Of a stretch of DNA of 64,000 nucleotides, positions 41,296 to 53,000 are shown piece after piece. Within the stretch, counting starts at the first letter, position 1. Each line of letters starts with the position of its first letter. Source of the DNA: Maniola hyperantus. Lineage: Eukaryota > Arthropoda > Insecta > Lepidoptera > Nymphalidae. Under the pieces are notes generated by a model. The model worked only from the letters and a program-made list of their open reading frames with translations, was not told the DNA's origin and searched no databases. A program made the position numbers and the translations under genes. The stretch lies in NCBI RefSeq assembly GCF_902806685.2, contig NC_048546.1:13067891-13131890 (forward strand). Reading direction: 5' to 3'.

Positions 41296-43573
41296 TAAAA
41301 TTAATAGAAAAACATTTCAATAGCAGAAAAAAATAGATGCATCACAAAGCCGCGAAGAGACCGACTAGGAGTAAGGGTTCCCACCCACACCCCTTCAAAT
41401 TTAGCCAGCTTCCATCTAGCTGGCTTTATTACTTAATCAAATAAAAAATAATCTTTTGTTTACTAGTCTACATAATGGCAAGTCAATGACCGCAAGCTGA
41501 TAATCCCCTAGCATCTTAAAGATAAAAATAATTCTTCACCGTGTTTTGAGTCTTATCAGTTGTTATTTAGTGATGATAACTGATAATATTCGGTCTATCG
41601 AGCTATACATATACTCGTAGAATATCTATGTATATAACAGTTCTTCATGTCTATCAAAATCGCCTATTACCTATTTATATAGATGACATACCTAGCCGTA
41701 GCGACGGATTTTCTGGCTAAGACTAAAGAGCTTCTATAGAGTTATCTCCAACATAGCTGTCTCATTAACTCTATGTAAAGTCTGAGCGAAGTCAAACTGC
41801 ACTATAGGTGTTCCTATAGTGCACTACTGTACTTCTTGTACGTGTTATTCTGTAGAGGTCTATAAATATAGGGTCTCTACAGGCCATCAGTAACTGTCTG
41901 ATACATAGTACAGACTACATTTGGACTATTTTGCAGTTTGGATGCGGTTTTAAATCGGGTTAAACGGTCACACGACACACGTATATTTATACCTATATAC
42001 TAAGTTTATAAGGTAGATCCTCGAATCGCTTTGAGTACAAAGCGAACATATTTTATTCCGATTTTCCGTTAGTCTAACAGCCCTGGACTGTTCATGAATC
42101 ATTTATGATGACGGAAGTTTCTCAAATGCGCAAACGCTATGGAATCTTGACGATATGCGCCTTAATGCGCGATAACCGTCCACATTGCCTTTTGTAAAGG
42201 ATTTACATAATCAGTTTTAAACAAGTATTTCAAACACAAAAACATAGTTCATAGGCTTTTAATTGTCTTCAAAAACATTGCTATATAAATCATTTTTACG
42301 TAATTATAGTCGTCGCTGTATCGTTCAACAATTTTTTACTCTTAGCTTCTAAAAGCTTGGCCACAACTGTGGATATGTGGTTCTATTCTGTTTTTTACCT
42401 ATTTTGTACATAATATGAGATCCAATCGGCATTCCGGCACCGTTGGCAAGAACAGACTGTCAATAAATATTGCAATATATACAATTGTGATACAGTTGTT
42501 CTATTTCATGGATAAAGTCGCGATTAAAGGCTGGTATTATAAATGCGAAAGTATGTCTATCTGTTACGATTAAATTAATGTAAACACGTTGATGTAAGAC
42601 AGAGATAGCTCGCATTCTAAAGATGGATATTGTGTGGTAGTTACTTTAATATCGCGAAAATATATTTCAATCAAACCAAGAATAAGGAAATACCTATGAA
42701 TACTGCAAATCGCAATACATATTGACAGTGTGAACTCGCCATACATATAACCACAAATAATTAAAGCATTTTTCAATTAAAGGCAATATTGGCATTACAA
42801 CAATATTAAATAATAATATTATTTAATTCCATGTCAAGCTAAGAAAATTTGCCCAAAGCCAAAAAGTTTTGCCCAAATGACAGTGAGGAAACTACTTGAT
42901 AAAAACTGACAGTTTTATAAAATTAACAATAACTAATTGACCAATTAACTAAAATTGGGAATTAGTTTACTTTGAAAAATATTATGTGTTGCACTGTCCT
43001 AATGAGATTTAACCCTAGGTTTGCAAAAGAATTGTACCTCAGTAAACTTTAATCAGCCTAAGAAAAACCTTCTTAGCTTGACTATGGAATATTGGAAAAC
43101 ACAAAGTCCAATAATGAAATTATCATGATCAAAATTGACACAAAATTATAAAAATATAAGATATGCAGGTCTTTTATTTAAAAGGCAGTTTGTAAAATAA
43201 AAAAAGGCTCCAAATTATTAATATTATCAACAGGATTAAAAAGAATTGTGTATGAAATCCTTCATATTACCTAGTAACATTCACGCTTATTGCCAAAATA
43301 ATACAAACTGATAAAAATTACATTCATCAGACTTCAAATGCTTCGACTTCAAAGAAAAATTGCATTTTGGCTTAGAATTTCCATCTTGCTGGAATGGTTT
43401 TTACTTTTTAGCTGCTGCAATACCAAACTTTAGTGTTTGACAGAATATAGAGATCGTATGTGATGTTTAGGTTTAGACCATGTTATATTTTAGTTTTCTA
43501 CAATATTTTCGTTTTTTTAAATTGTTTTAATAAGTAGCAACAATGCCATGGCCTAGCTGGAAAAGAACAAAAA
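41296..43573. other. Convergent intergenic region between Sobp and GNB1L
   Basis: No gene supported. A TTTATT at about 43,173 could be the GNB1L poly(A) signal on the minus strand. A short Helitron-like start (GGTATTATAAATGCGAAAGT) occurs near 42,532. Confidence 0.4.
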
Positions 43574-44392
43574 TTACTTCTTGTTGTTATACAAATCCCA
43601 GAGAGTAATCGCACCATCTAGGCCTCCAGCTGCCAAGATATTAGCATTCCAATATGAGACTTTCTGCGTAGAATAGACCACTTCTTGTACAGCCTGTCTA
43701 TGTTCAGTTAAGACTACCAAAGGCCGCAACGAAAACCAAGAGAAGATACGGATATGCCCGTCCCAACCAGCGGATGCAAATACTCGTCCATCGTTTCTAG
43801 TATTAACTTTATTTATGCCAGGATTCTTGATGTTTATATCCAGTTTATGGGTCAACGACAAATCCTTTTTCCCTATATTAAATATCTGTATCACGTCAGA
43901 GACATTACCGATAATGCCCCTCTGTTGTTCGAGATGAAAGTCCACTGACATCGGACATTCCTTTGTATGTAGCTTGCTTATGTATTGACTAGTGATGAGA
44001 TCCCACAGTATGAGCCACCCTGCTTCGTAACCCACCAACAAGCAGGGTCTGTCATTCGGAAATTCAATATACTTCAAACACATCGGATCACCGAGTTTGG
44101 GTAAGTCGTTGTCTGGTTTCAGAGACCCGATCTTTTCACCGTTGAAGTTGTAAATGTGTATTTTGGATTCCCTGTCAGGTGCGTAGAGTGCTTCGAGTTT
44201 TGTGTTGGCGTCAAAGCGGCAGAATCCTGGATAATCTGTGTTGATGGTGTGCCCTTCTTTATAGCCTGCGTTGGTGAGGTTGAATATTTTATAAATGCCA
44301 CCCTTTTCTTGGGTTATCATTTGGCTGTCTGTGTGAATGAGATGGAGGATGGGAGCTTGACCGACCTTGATTTTTTGCTGGACCCGGTTAGT
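43574..44392 (-). CDS. GNB1L: GNB1L exon 2
   Basis: 819 bp starting TNRVQQKIKVGQAP after TTTTCAG. Coding extends 24 codons upstream of the first in-exon ATG (44,320). Confidence 0.92.
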   Translation of the reverse strand, partial: TNRVQQKIKVGQAPILHLIHTDSQMITQEKGGIYKIFNLTNAGYKEGHTINTDYPGFCRFDANTKLEALYAPDRESKIHIYNFNGEKIGSLKPDNDLPKLGDPMCLKYIEFPNDRPCLLVGYEAGWLILWDLITSQYISKLHTKECPMSVDFHLEQQRGIIGNVSDVIQIFNIGKKDLSLTHKLDINIKNPGINKVNTRNDGRVFASAGWDGHIRIFSWFSLRPLVVLTEHRQAVQEVVYSTQKVSYWNANILAAGGLDGAITLWDLYNNKK

Positions 44393-45373
44393 CTGAAAAT
44401 GTAAAATAATAATAATAACATCACAGGCGACTTTTGCTCCTGGAATTCCTGAATCTTCCTTCTCACTGATATTCTACATTACAAAGAAAATTTATATACA
44501 AAGTAGAAAATTTACTTGCAGTCTCATAATTTTAGTCCCAGGTTTAAGCTCTATGTTGATATATCAGTCAGATTAGCTTTTCATAATAATACTAACAACC
44601 AGCAGTAGCTTCACTCTGCAGAAATATTAATCCTTTTCATCCTCTATCCGATGGGAATTTCTGACCTTATTCCTCATCTACATTATAAAGGAAACCTCTG
44701 TGCAAAATTTCAGCTTTTTAAGTGCAAGCGTTTAGGCTGGGTTTTCTTTCATTATATATTATTTAGACGCATAGATATATTATACATATTTTTTTACAGT
44801 AATTTTAATGTTAACAGTAGTTATTTCAGGATCTCTTAATTATACACTGTACCTACTAAAGACTTCTAATATATAATTATATTAACCTATTATAGTCTTC
44901 TAATGTAGATAAAGCTACAAGTTTTACACAAAAATAGACATGGCTGGTAGGTACTGATGTAAGAATTTAACTTGTTTTGAGAGACTGTTCATATTACAAA
45001 GTAAACATGCGATTAAAGTAAGAACAGACGTTTTGGACAGGTGCACGTTCAACAAAAACGTTTGTTTGCGCACTAGTACATTTTAAAGGCTGTTTTCTAG
45101 GTCACTAAATGCTGGTAGTAAACAAAGAGACTTGTGCTCACTGAAACCGTATATCATCGAACAGAAACTGCGACGCAATAGCTGTGAAATCCAAGTTATT
45201 ATACACAGAATATCTGATCTCACCTGAAGGTTGTATGCATAAACATATCCATTTTTCGACCCGGCTAGTAGCCTCTCGAGACCGCCGGGAAGAAAGCTAA
45301 ACGCCAACGAGTACACAGGCGAATTGTCGACGTTGCGAATGGTGTAAACCGGGTCAGGTGGTAGCAAAGCCAT
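43574..45373 (-). CDS. GNB1L: GNB1L homologue, WD-repeat G-beta-like protein 1 (complete, two exons)
   Basis: GNB1L is a small WD40-repeat propeller protein. Its vertebrate counterpart has 327 residues and is implicated in stabilising PIKK-family kinases. Here exon 1 is 45,373-45,224 (50 codons) and exon 2 is 44,392-43,574, joined in phase 0 by a GTGAGA donor and a TTTTCAG acceptor, giving 322 residues. The protein starts MALLPPDPVYTIRN, matching the family's PPPDP start. Family landmarks follow in order: GDPMCLKYIE, CLLVGYEAGWLILWDL, NPGINKVNTRNDGRVFASAG, WDGHIRIF and a final ILAAGGLDGAITLWDLY. Length and order agree with the family over the whole protein. It is divergent with EXT2 (1.1 kb between starts) and convergent with Sobp. 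Confidence 0.92.
44393..45223 (-). other. GNB1L intron
   Basis: 831 bp, AT-rich. Part at 44,570-44,720 (CTCATCTACATTATAAAGGA) loosely resembles degenerate Helitron text. No clear element. Confidence 0.6.
45224..45373 (-). CDS. GNB1L: GNB1L exon 1
   Basis: 150 bp. The ATG at 45,373 is followed by ALLPPDP; the exon ends YAYNLQ before GTGAGATC. Confidence 0.9.
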
Positions 45374-46494
45374 TTCTAGTCAAGCTCGAACCAAAATATG
45401 TGATTGGAATAGAAAAATAAAATGGTAATCAAATTAATCAAGCCATCAGAAACTGAACCACAACTACGCACAACACAAAACTGACATGAAAACAAGAAAG
45501 TTTACAAATGTCGTCACGGATGTATCGGTGCGTTCACGTTTGCCTGTTTGGTTAAAATACAATTATTGAATTTATTTTTGAATATTTATATGATATAACA
45601 CGCTCATTTATGTTCAAATGTAATTAAATGAAATACATACTGAAAATAAAAGTAGATTAGAAAATTAATTAATCAAAATATATATATTAATAACAATTCG
45701 CACATTCATACTTTTGAATGTTTCTTTAAATATTTTATTATCTGTAAATGTCATTATCTATAAAAAGATCTGTCATGAAAAGGAGTTACCAGCAGTAAAA
45801 CTATTCCCTAATTTTGAGAATAGCTGATAAAACAAGGGAAAACGTTGCTTCACACAAACTTCAAAGATTAAAATATCATTTTACTAGTATAAAATCGCAC
45901 TCTCCACCTCTGCCAAAATCTTTTGAATTTTTGTGCATGTTTTTGTTTTGTATTTTTGGCGTCTTCTGTGTCTATTCCTTGCAATAAAAATATCTTCAGT
46001 AATATTATAAGCGCGAGTTGTGTTGTAACACTATTAATTTCATTATATTTAATATTCATTTTGTGATCTTCAACCCACACGTCACTGGCACGGTACGCAG
46101 CCTTTCTAGAAACTGGCATACCAGATATATTATGCATGTGTATCAAGCGCTAACATTCTGCTAGTACCTGGCGTGCCAGCTTACCAGCACCTAGCATACC
46201 ATTCACTGACATGTGTGTACATCACGGGCTTAAAGCATTTTGGAGGCAATTATTTTTGGGGAATTTCAGCTGAGTTAACTTGACAACCCGTAACTGAACT
46301 GTCAAATGACCGTCAGACTTCGCGACAGTCGACGACACTCGACAGGTCAACAGTTCTCAAAATTTATTGTGAAGCTTCAGTTTTTGTAGTGTTTTACAAA
46401 TTTATGAAGTTTTGAATGAGAAATTAATAATCGAAGTACCTAATAATGGGTGCCATATGTAAATTAAGAATGTTAATATAATCGAAAATCACAA
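45374..46494. promoter_or_regulatory. Divergent promoter region of GNB1L and EXT2
   Basis: The two start codons lie 1121 bp apart in opposite directions, so both promoters must lie here unless distal exons exist. GTCGACGACACTCGACAGGT near 46,325-46,345 is CG-containing and close to the likely EXT2 leader. A 92-codon minus ORF (45,868-46,146) has no motif. No TATA box was assigned. Confidence 0.5.
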
Positions 46495-47033
46495 ATGGCT
46501 GCGGAGACTCTGTTAAAAACGAGCAAGCATTCGAAGTATGTAACATCGTATAGGAAAATATTGTATTATAGATTCTTTGTGGGGCTGCTACTGTTTATTG
46601 TGGTGTCTCTAGTGTTGAGTGTTGTGTGTAATATATTCGTGGGAAGTGCGCCTCGTGTGGATTTCCAGGAAGCTGTGAATTTGGATGCAGTGAGATTACC
46701 TATCGTTTCTCTTCTAAGAAGTCCCATTCCATCGGTGCCTCGGGCTGCTAACTGCACTTATTGGAACTGTTTTAACGTATATAAATGTGGGAGAGGCGGC
46801 CACGACAAGATAACAATATACATCTATCCTCTGAAGGATTATAGAACAGAAGATGATGAAAGCATATCCAGGTTTTCTAGGGAGTTTTATGAAATTTTAC
46901 AAACAATTAAGAGTAGTAAATATTATACTTCTAGTCCGGACGAAGCATGCTTGTTGGTGCCGAGCATAGACACTTTGAATCAGAACTATTTTAACAGTGA
47001 ATATGTTTCACAAGCTCTCCAATCACTTAAGCA
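46495..47033 (+). CDS. Ext2: EXT2 exon 1 (coding part)
   Basis: 539 bp from the ATG to SLK plus CA, before GTAAGT. It holds the membrane anchor and the start of the exostosin domain. Confidence 0.95.
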
Positions 47034-50000
47034 GTAAGTATTTAGTTTACAGATAAACTATCTGTACTACTTAGTTCATATTATAAGTGTGCAAATGTAT
47101 ATATCTATCTATCTCTGTCTGTCAGTTTGTTGACTTGTCACTGCTTGACCATTTAACTGATTTTGACAAGGATTGATACAGAGAAAGCTTGCATTCTGCA
47201 CTTGTATATAAGCTATTTTTTATCCTGGAACATCAAAAGCTTTTCACTTTTTTTAAATCCCAAATTCACATGGACAAAGTTACAAACATCGTCTAGTAAA
47301 TTATATATTATATTTAAGCCAGTGGTTTAACACCAAAGTTTGACAGCTGTGGTAAGGCGATCATAATCACCTACTTCTAGGAGTTCTTAACGCACACAGG
47401 ACTTGTAGGTCAACAAATTTGGATTCCATATTCGCTACCAAAGTTGTATGTGAAACATGTAAATCTCGATAGTTCGTCTTCCGAAGAGGAAGCGTTGCTT
47501 TTGTGAAGTCTAGAAGAATCCAATAACAAAAACATTGAAATTTATAACTTAATGTTGAGGCTTCAACGTCAAGTTTTCTTTGATTTTACTTCACCTATAG
47601 TCTAATATTTGACATACCGTTGATTCAGGATCAAACCGAAAGTTCCCTTACTCACTTCACTGTGGCAACGCGTTCAACATGCAAAAAGCGCGCGTCACTA
47701 CACAAAAACACATCTATACATGCCATAAATATCTATAGATAAACATTAAACATACATACTGTTTCACAAAATGTGATATGGAGTCATTATTTGCATGTCA
47801 ATAGGCAATTTGTATTCATTGGCATACAAATTGGTTTTGTATACAGGAGCTTTGAATCTAATTAAAATACTGCATGCCTCATAGTGTGGACTTTTAAATT
47901 CTTTAATGGAAAAATAGTACTGGAAATCAGTACCCTTACTATAAATGCGAAAGTGTGTTTGTTTGTTGGTTTGTCCTTCAATTACGCCGCAACAGTGCAA
48001 TGAATTAACGTGATTTTTTGCATGGTTTTTTATAAGTATGTAAGTACTTAAATATTTCTAACTAGCTGATGCCTGCGACTTCGTCCGCGTGGAATTAGAT
48101 TTTTTGAAAATCCTGTGGGAACTCTTTGATTTTCTAGGATTAAAAGTAGCTTATGTGACTCTTCAGGTCTTTATTGTATGTGTATTGTGTAAGCATGGGT
48201 ACCCATGCAAAAAATCACGTCAATCTGTTGCACCGTTGCGACGTGATTGAAGGACTAACCAACAAACAAACACACTTTCACATTTATAATAAGGGTATTG
48301 ATATACTAAGCAGCTTTTGCTGATGATCCTATACTATAATATCACTTGTGCTTTGAGTTGTATGTGATTGTCTAAATTGATTAATTGAGCTTGACATTAT
48401 CCTTGGACAATTTGTTCCATGTGTGTGCGAGTAATAATATCACATCTTTCTTTTAGTTGGAACAATGGTGAAAACCACCTCATCTTCAACATGGTGGCAG
48501 GCGTTGCACCAAACTACAACACGGTGGTCGATCTCAACACCAGCAAAGCGATTATAGCAGGCGCTGGCTTCGACACATGGACATTTAGATATGGCTTTGA
48601 CATATCCCTACCTTTGTACAGTCACTTAGCACAAAATATAGACAACAAACAGCCGGAACAGAAAAACTATATGATTATATCCGCACAATTAAACATACCC
48701 GAGGATTACTTAGCTGAATTACAGAGTATGGCATCATCGTCTAACGACTTGCTATTACTCGATAGGTGTAAGATGTCTAGTGAAATAGATTATAAGCAAC
48801 GTTGTGAATATACAACGGGAAGGATATTTAGTTATCCGGATGTATTGAAAGAAGGCATGTTTTGCCTAATAGTCCGTAGTGCGAGATTGGCACAGAGTAT
48901 ACTGATGGATATAATTGCATCGCAGTGTATACCTATCATCATTGCGGATACGATAGTGATGCCTTTCAATTCGCACGTAGATTGGAATAAGATAGCTTTA
49001 TTTGTACCTGAGGAGAATATTAAGAGTTTGGTGAAAATAGTTCATTCAGTTAGTAAGGTAAGTAACTAGTATTAATAACTTCTTTTCTCTTTTCAATCGT
49101 TCACTCTTGACAGAGTGGTTGTGGCTATGAATTCTTCACTGCTGCTCGTGCGATCTCCCTCCAACGACTTCTGTTGGTGGCATTATGTGCACACACGGAG
49201 ACAGGCGTGTTTGTTGCAGAGCGGATTAAGTCCATCCACCTAGTTGGGGAACGGCCACGTGGACGTGTGGCCTCCACTCGACCTTGTACCACGAGGTGTT
49301 CGATGTAATGTGCCCAAAGAACTTGAGGATTCGCAATTATACTAGTGACGAAAGTCATTGATTTATTGTCAGTTCTTTGAGGATGGAGACGTTTGTACGA
49401 TGTCCATTAATAAACTACCTACCGGCAAAGTCGTGCCGCCAAGTGATTTTAGCGTTCAGCGAAACCAAAGTTTAATAAAAACTACCCCTTCCGTTAGCCT
49501 GCTTCCATCTAATGCAAAAACTATTACATAGTAAGACGTAAAACCTAGTGGTGGTTTGTGGTTTTTACTTGATTTTTTCTACCGAATCTTTATTGTCCTG
49601 ATTTTGCATCTGAATTCTAAACCATTATTTTCTTAGTTAGTTCAACTTAGTTGGGATTTTTTATTACAACTTGTTTAATTAACTAGCTTATGCTCGCGAC
49701 TTTGTTCGCGTGGACTACACAAATTTTGAACCCCTATTTCACCCCCTTAGGAGTTGATTTTTCAAAAATCCTTTCTTAGTGGATGCTTACGTCATAATAG
49801 CAATCTGCATGCCAAATTTCAGCCCGATCCATCCATTGAGCTGTGCGTCAATAGAACAGTCAGTCAGTCAGTCACCTTTTTCTTTTATATATTTAGTGAT
49901 TTTTTTAAGGAGCGTCGTGGCGAACTGTACTGGCAGTTGCGATGGGTATACGAGAGGTACTTCTCTAGCATCGAGAAGATCACGATGACGACGCTGGAGA

Positions 50001-53000
50001 TTATAAACGAGAAGGTGTTTCCGTTGGCCGCCAGGATGTATGAGGAGTGGAATATGCCTGAGCATTTGGTAAGTTCTTAGTTTTTTAGGGTTCCGTACCT
50101 CAAAACGAAAACGGAACCCTTATAGGATCACTTTGTTGTCTGTCTGCCAGTCTGTCAGTCGGTCAAGAAACCTACAGGGCACTTCCCGTTGACCTAGAAT
50201 CATGAAATTTGGCAGGTAAAAAGGCAGGTCTAAAAAAATTAAATTGTGGTCATGAACTAATAATTAGTATTTTCAATTTTCGAAGTAATATAACTATACC
50301 TACTATGTAGAGTATTATATTATGAAAGGGCTTTATCTGTATATTCTAAAGCAGATTTTTATTTATTTTGATGCATAATAGTTTTTGATTTATCGTGCAA
50401 AATGTCGAAAAAATACCTGAGTACGGAACCCGCGGTGCGCGAGTCTGACTCGCTCTTGGCCAGTTTTTTCATTCTTGGTATCTACTCCGCACTGAGTCTG
50501 CGGCCCAGGTGGGAGCGGGTGCGTCCTGCGGGGCGGCCAGCGTGTAAAACTAACTCTTAAGGGGATTTGATAGAGATTAGTTTTTCGAAAATAGTAGACT
50601 AATCATACATCGAAGGCTTATGGTAATGAGTTTTCCGCGCATTATATTTATGCATCTACATGTTTTTCTATAAAGCTTTGGTCAAAAATACTCATTTACT
50701 TCATATTTGTGCAAATCTGGGAAAATTCAGAAAATTATCTTTCAAGAACAAGCACCGAGCACTCGTAAGAGTTTATACAAACCGAGTACTCGGCCGAGGA
50801 CACTGACTCGCCACTGTACTCGTTAGGTGTAATCGTACCATTAGGTGGAGATCTATAGAGCGCACTTTGACTTTGCTCAGACTTAAGATACAGACAGAAA
50901 AAGTAAAGAAGAGGCAGACATAATAATTATTAAAACAACTAGATATAGGTAATTTCTTTATAATTTTACTAGATGATGCCCGCCTATCAACTATACCCAT
51001 GCAAAAAATCACGTCTGTCTCACCGTTGTGACGTGACAAGCCAACAAACCAACAATCCAATAAACCAACAAACAAACACACTTTCGCATTTATAATATAG
51101 GTAGGGATAACATGGGTAGGTAATGATTTATTTATTTATTTTATTTATTTTATATCTAATTAGAACGGCAGTGCCACTTACACTAACTAGATGATTAATA
51201 ATAAATTTAAATACAAATAAAGGTACAAGAAAAAAGACATAAAATACAAAACGATAAAAGATCAAAGAATTTTGAATATGTACGCTGAGAACATTGAATG
51301 ACATATTCATGCAATGCTCTCAGCGTACTTCAGTAACTCCCGAACCAGTATTATAGACCCATCATTAAATGGGTCCCATTGAGCATTATTGTCCAAAAGC
51401 GCGTTGAATGATGCTAATGAACGGGGTATAGGTGACATAGATCTAGCAATAGTGCGATGATGTGGGACCACGAAAAGTTTATTTTTTCGTGGACGAAGAT
51501 TACTGTTGGATTCAGGGACACGTATGCGACACAGTTGGTTATGAAGTTCTGGAGCATTAACATCTCCTCGCAAAATTTGACACATAATTTTGAGTTGGTC
51601 GCAAATGCGTCTGACCTCCAGGGAGTTGAAACCTAAGCAACCTAACAGAAATTTGGTTGGGTATAGGAAAGGATAATATCCATAGCAACGTTTATACAGG
51701 TATCTTAGGAAGGCCTTTTGTACTTTTTCTAATATAAGCCCGTACTTTGCCTCGTACGGATGCCAGACACAGGTGCTTGTTTCGAGCTTGCTTCGGACTA
51801 AGGCGTAATATAGTAATCGTATTACCAAAGGACTATGGAACTCCCGAGAGTTGCGTAGTACAAATCCTAATCTTCGAAATGAGTCAGCTGCTACGGTGTT
51901 AATATGGTCATGGAAGGTCAATTTTTTATCAAAAATTACACCTAGGTCTTTCATGTTCTGTACTCTGGGAATAGGGATTCCATCCATTTTATATTCATGT
52001 ATCAAAGGATACCGAACTTTACCAAAGGTCATAACTGAACATTTGTCACGATTGAACTCCATTTTGTTCGCTTTACTCCAGTGATATACAGCTGTAAGAT
52101 CGCATTGCAACTTGAGACAATCTTCGATAGAAGTAATTTCGAATATAAGTTTTAGGTCATCTGCATATAGCAAGCATTTTGCATATTTTATAGATTCTGG
52201 AAGATCGTTTATCATGATTAGGAAGAATAGAGGTCCTAAGATAGAGCCCTGGCTTACACCGGATCGCGTATGATATGGTTTAGACTCATATATGCCATAT
52301 CGAACGAATTGCTGACGGTCACGGAGGTAGTCTGATAATACATGTAGGAGCTGAGGAGAAAGACCAATAGCACTGAGTTTTTTTAGAAGAATATCGTTAT
52401 TAACTCTATCAAAAGCTTTGCGGTAATCAAAATAAAGTGCATCTGCTTGATGGCCTCTATCTAGGCAGGACGATATGTATTCAGTAGCTGTTAATAAGTT
52501 GGAGTTGACAGACTTCTTAATCCTAAATCCATGCTGTTCGTCACATAGTAAATTACTGATTTGCCGGCTTATCTCTCTATGCACAATTCTTTCAAATACC
52601 TTGGCAGGCGTTGAGAGAATAGCTATGGGCCGAAATTCCTCTACGGACGTCGTACCGGTTTTTTTAGGTATTGGTGTAACTCGGGTCAGCTTCCATTGAG
52701 AAGGATATTGTCCAGTCTTTAAGATTAAATTAAGTACATGACAAAGAGGGAGACTAAGATATTTACTACACATTTTCAAAACATCAGCTGGTAAGTTATC
52801 TGGTCCAGTTGCGCAATTTACCTTCAGTTTATCAATGCCATATTTTATGTCCGTCACTGTAAACTTTGGGATGTGGCATATAGTACTATGATGTGTTGTC
52901 AATTAATATACAAAGCTACCAATAGGTGGCGCTGTAGGGCGAAACATCACGACTAAACAGCATTTAATGTGTGCGTATAAGCTAAAAATCAAGATATGAT

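Noticed and set aside
45868..46146. 92-codon minus-strand ORF between GNB1L and EXT2
   Set aside because: AT-driven composition, no motif, and placed in the divergent promoter region; expression data could revive it.
49897..49909. EXT2 exon 3 starting after TTTAG at 49,896
   Set aside because: Starting there would add T GATTTTTTTAAG and break the phase with exon 2; the AAG acceptor keeps frame and family length.
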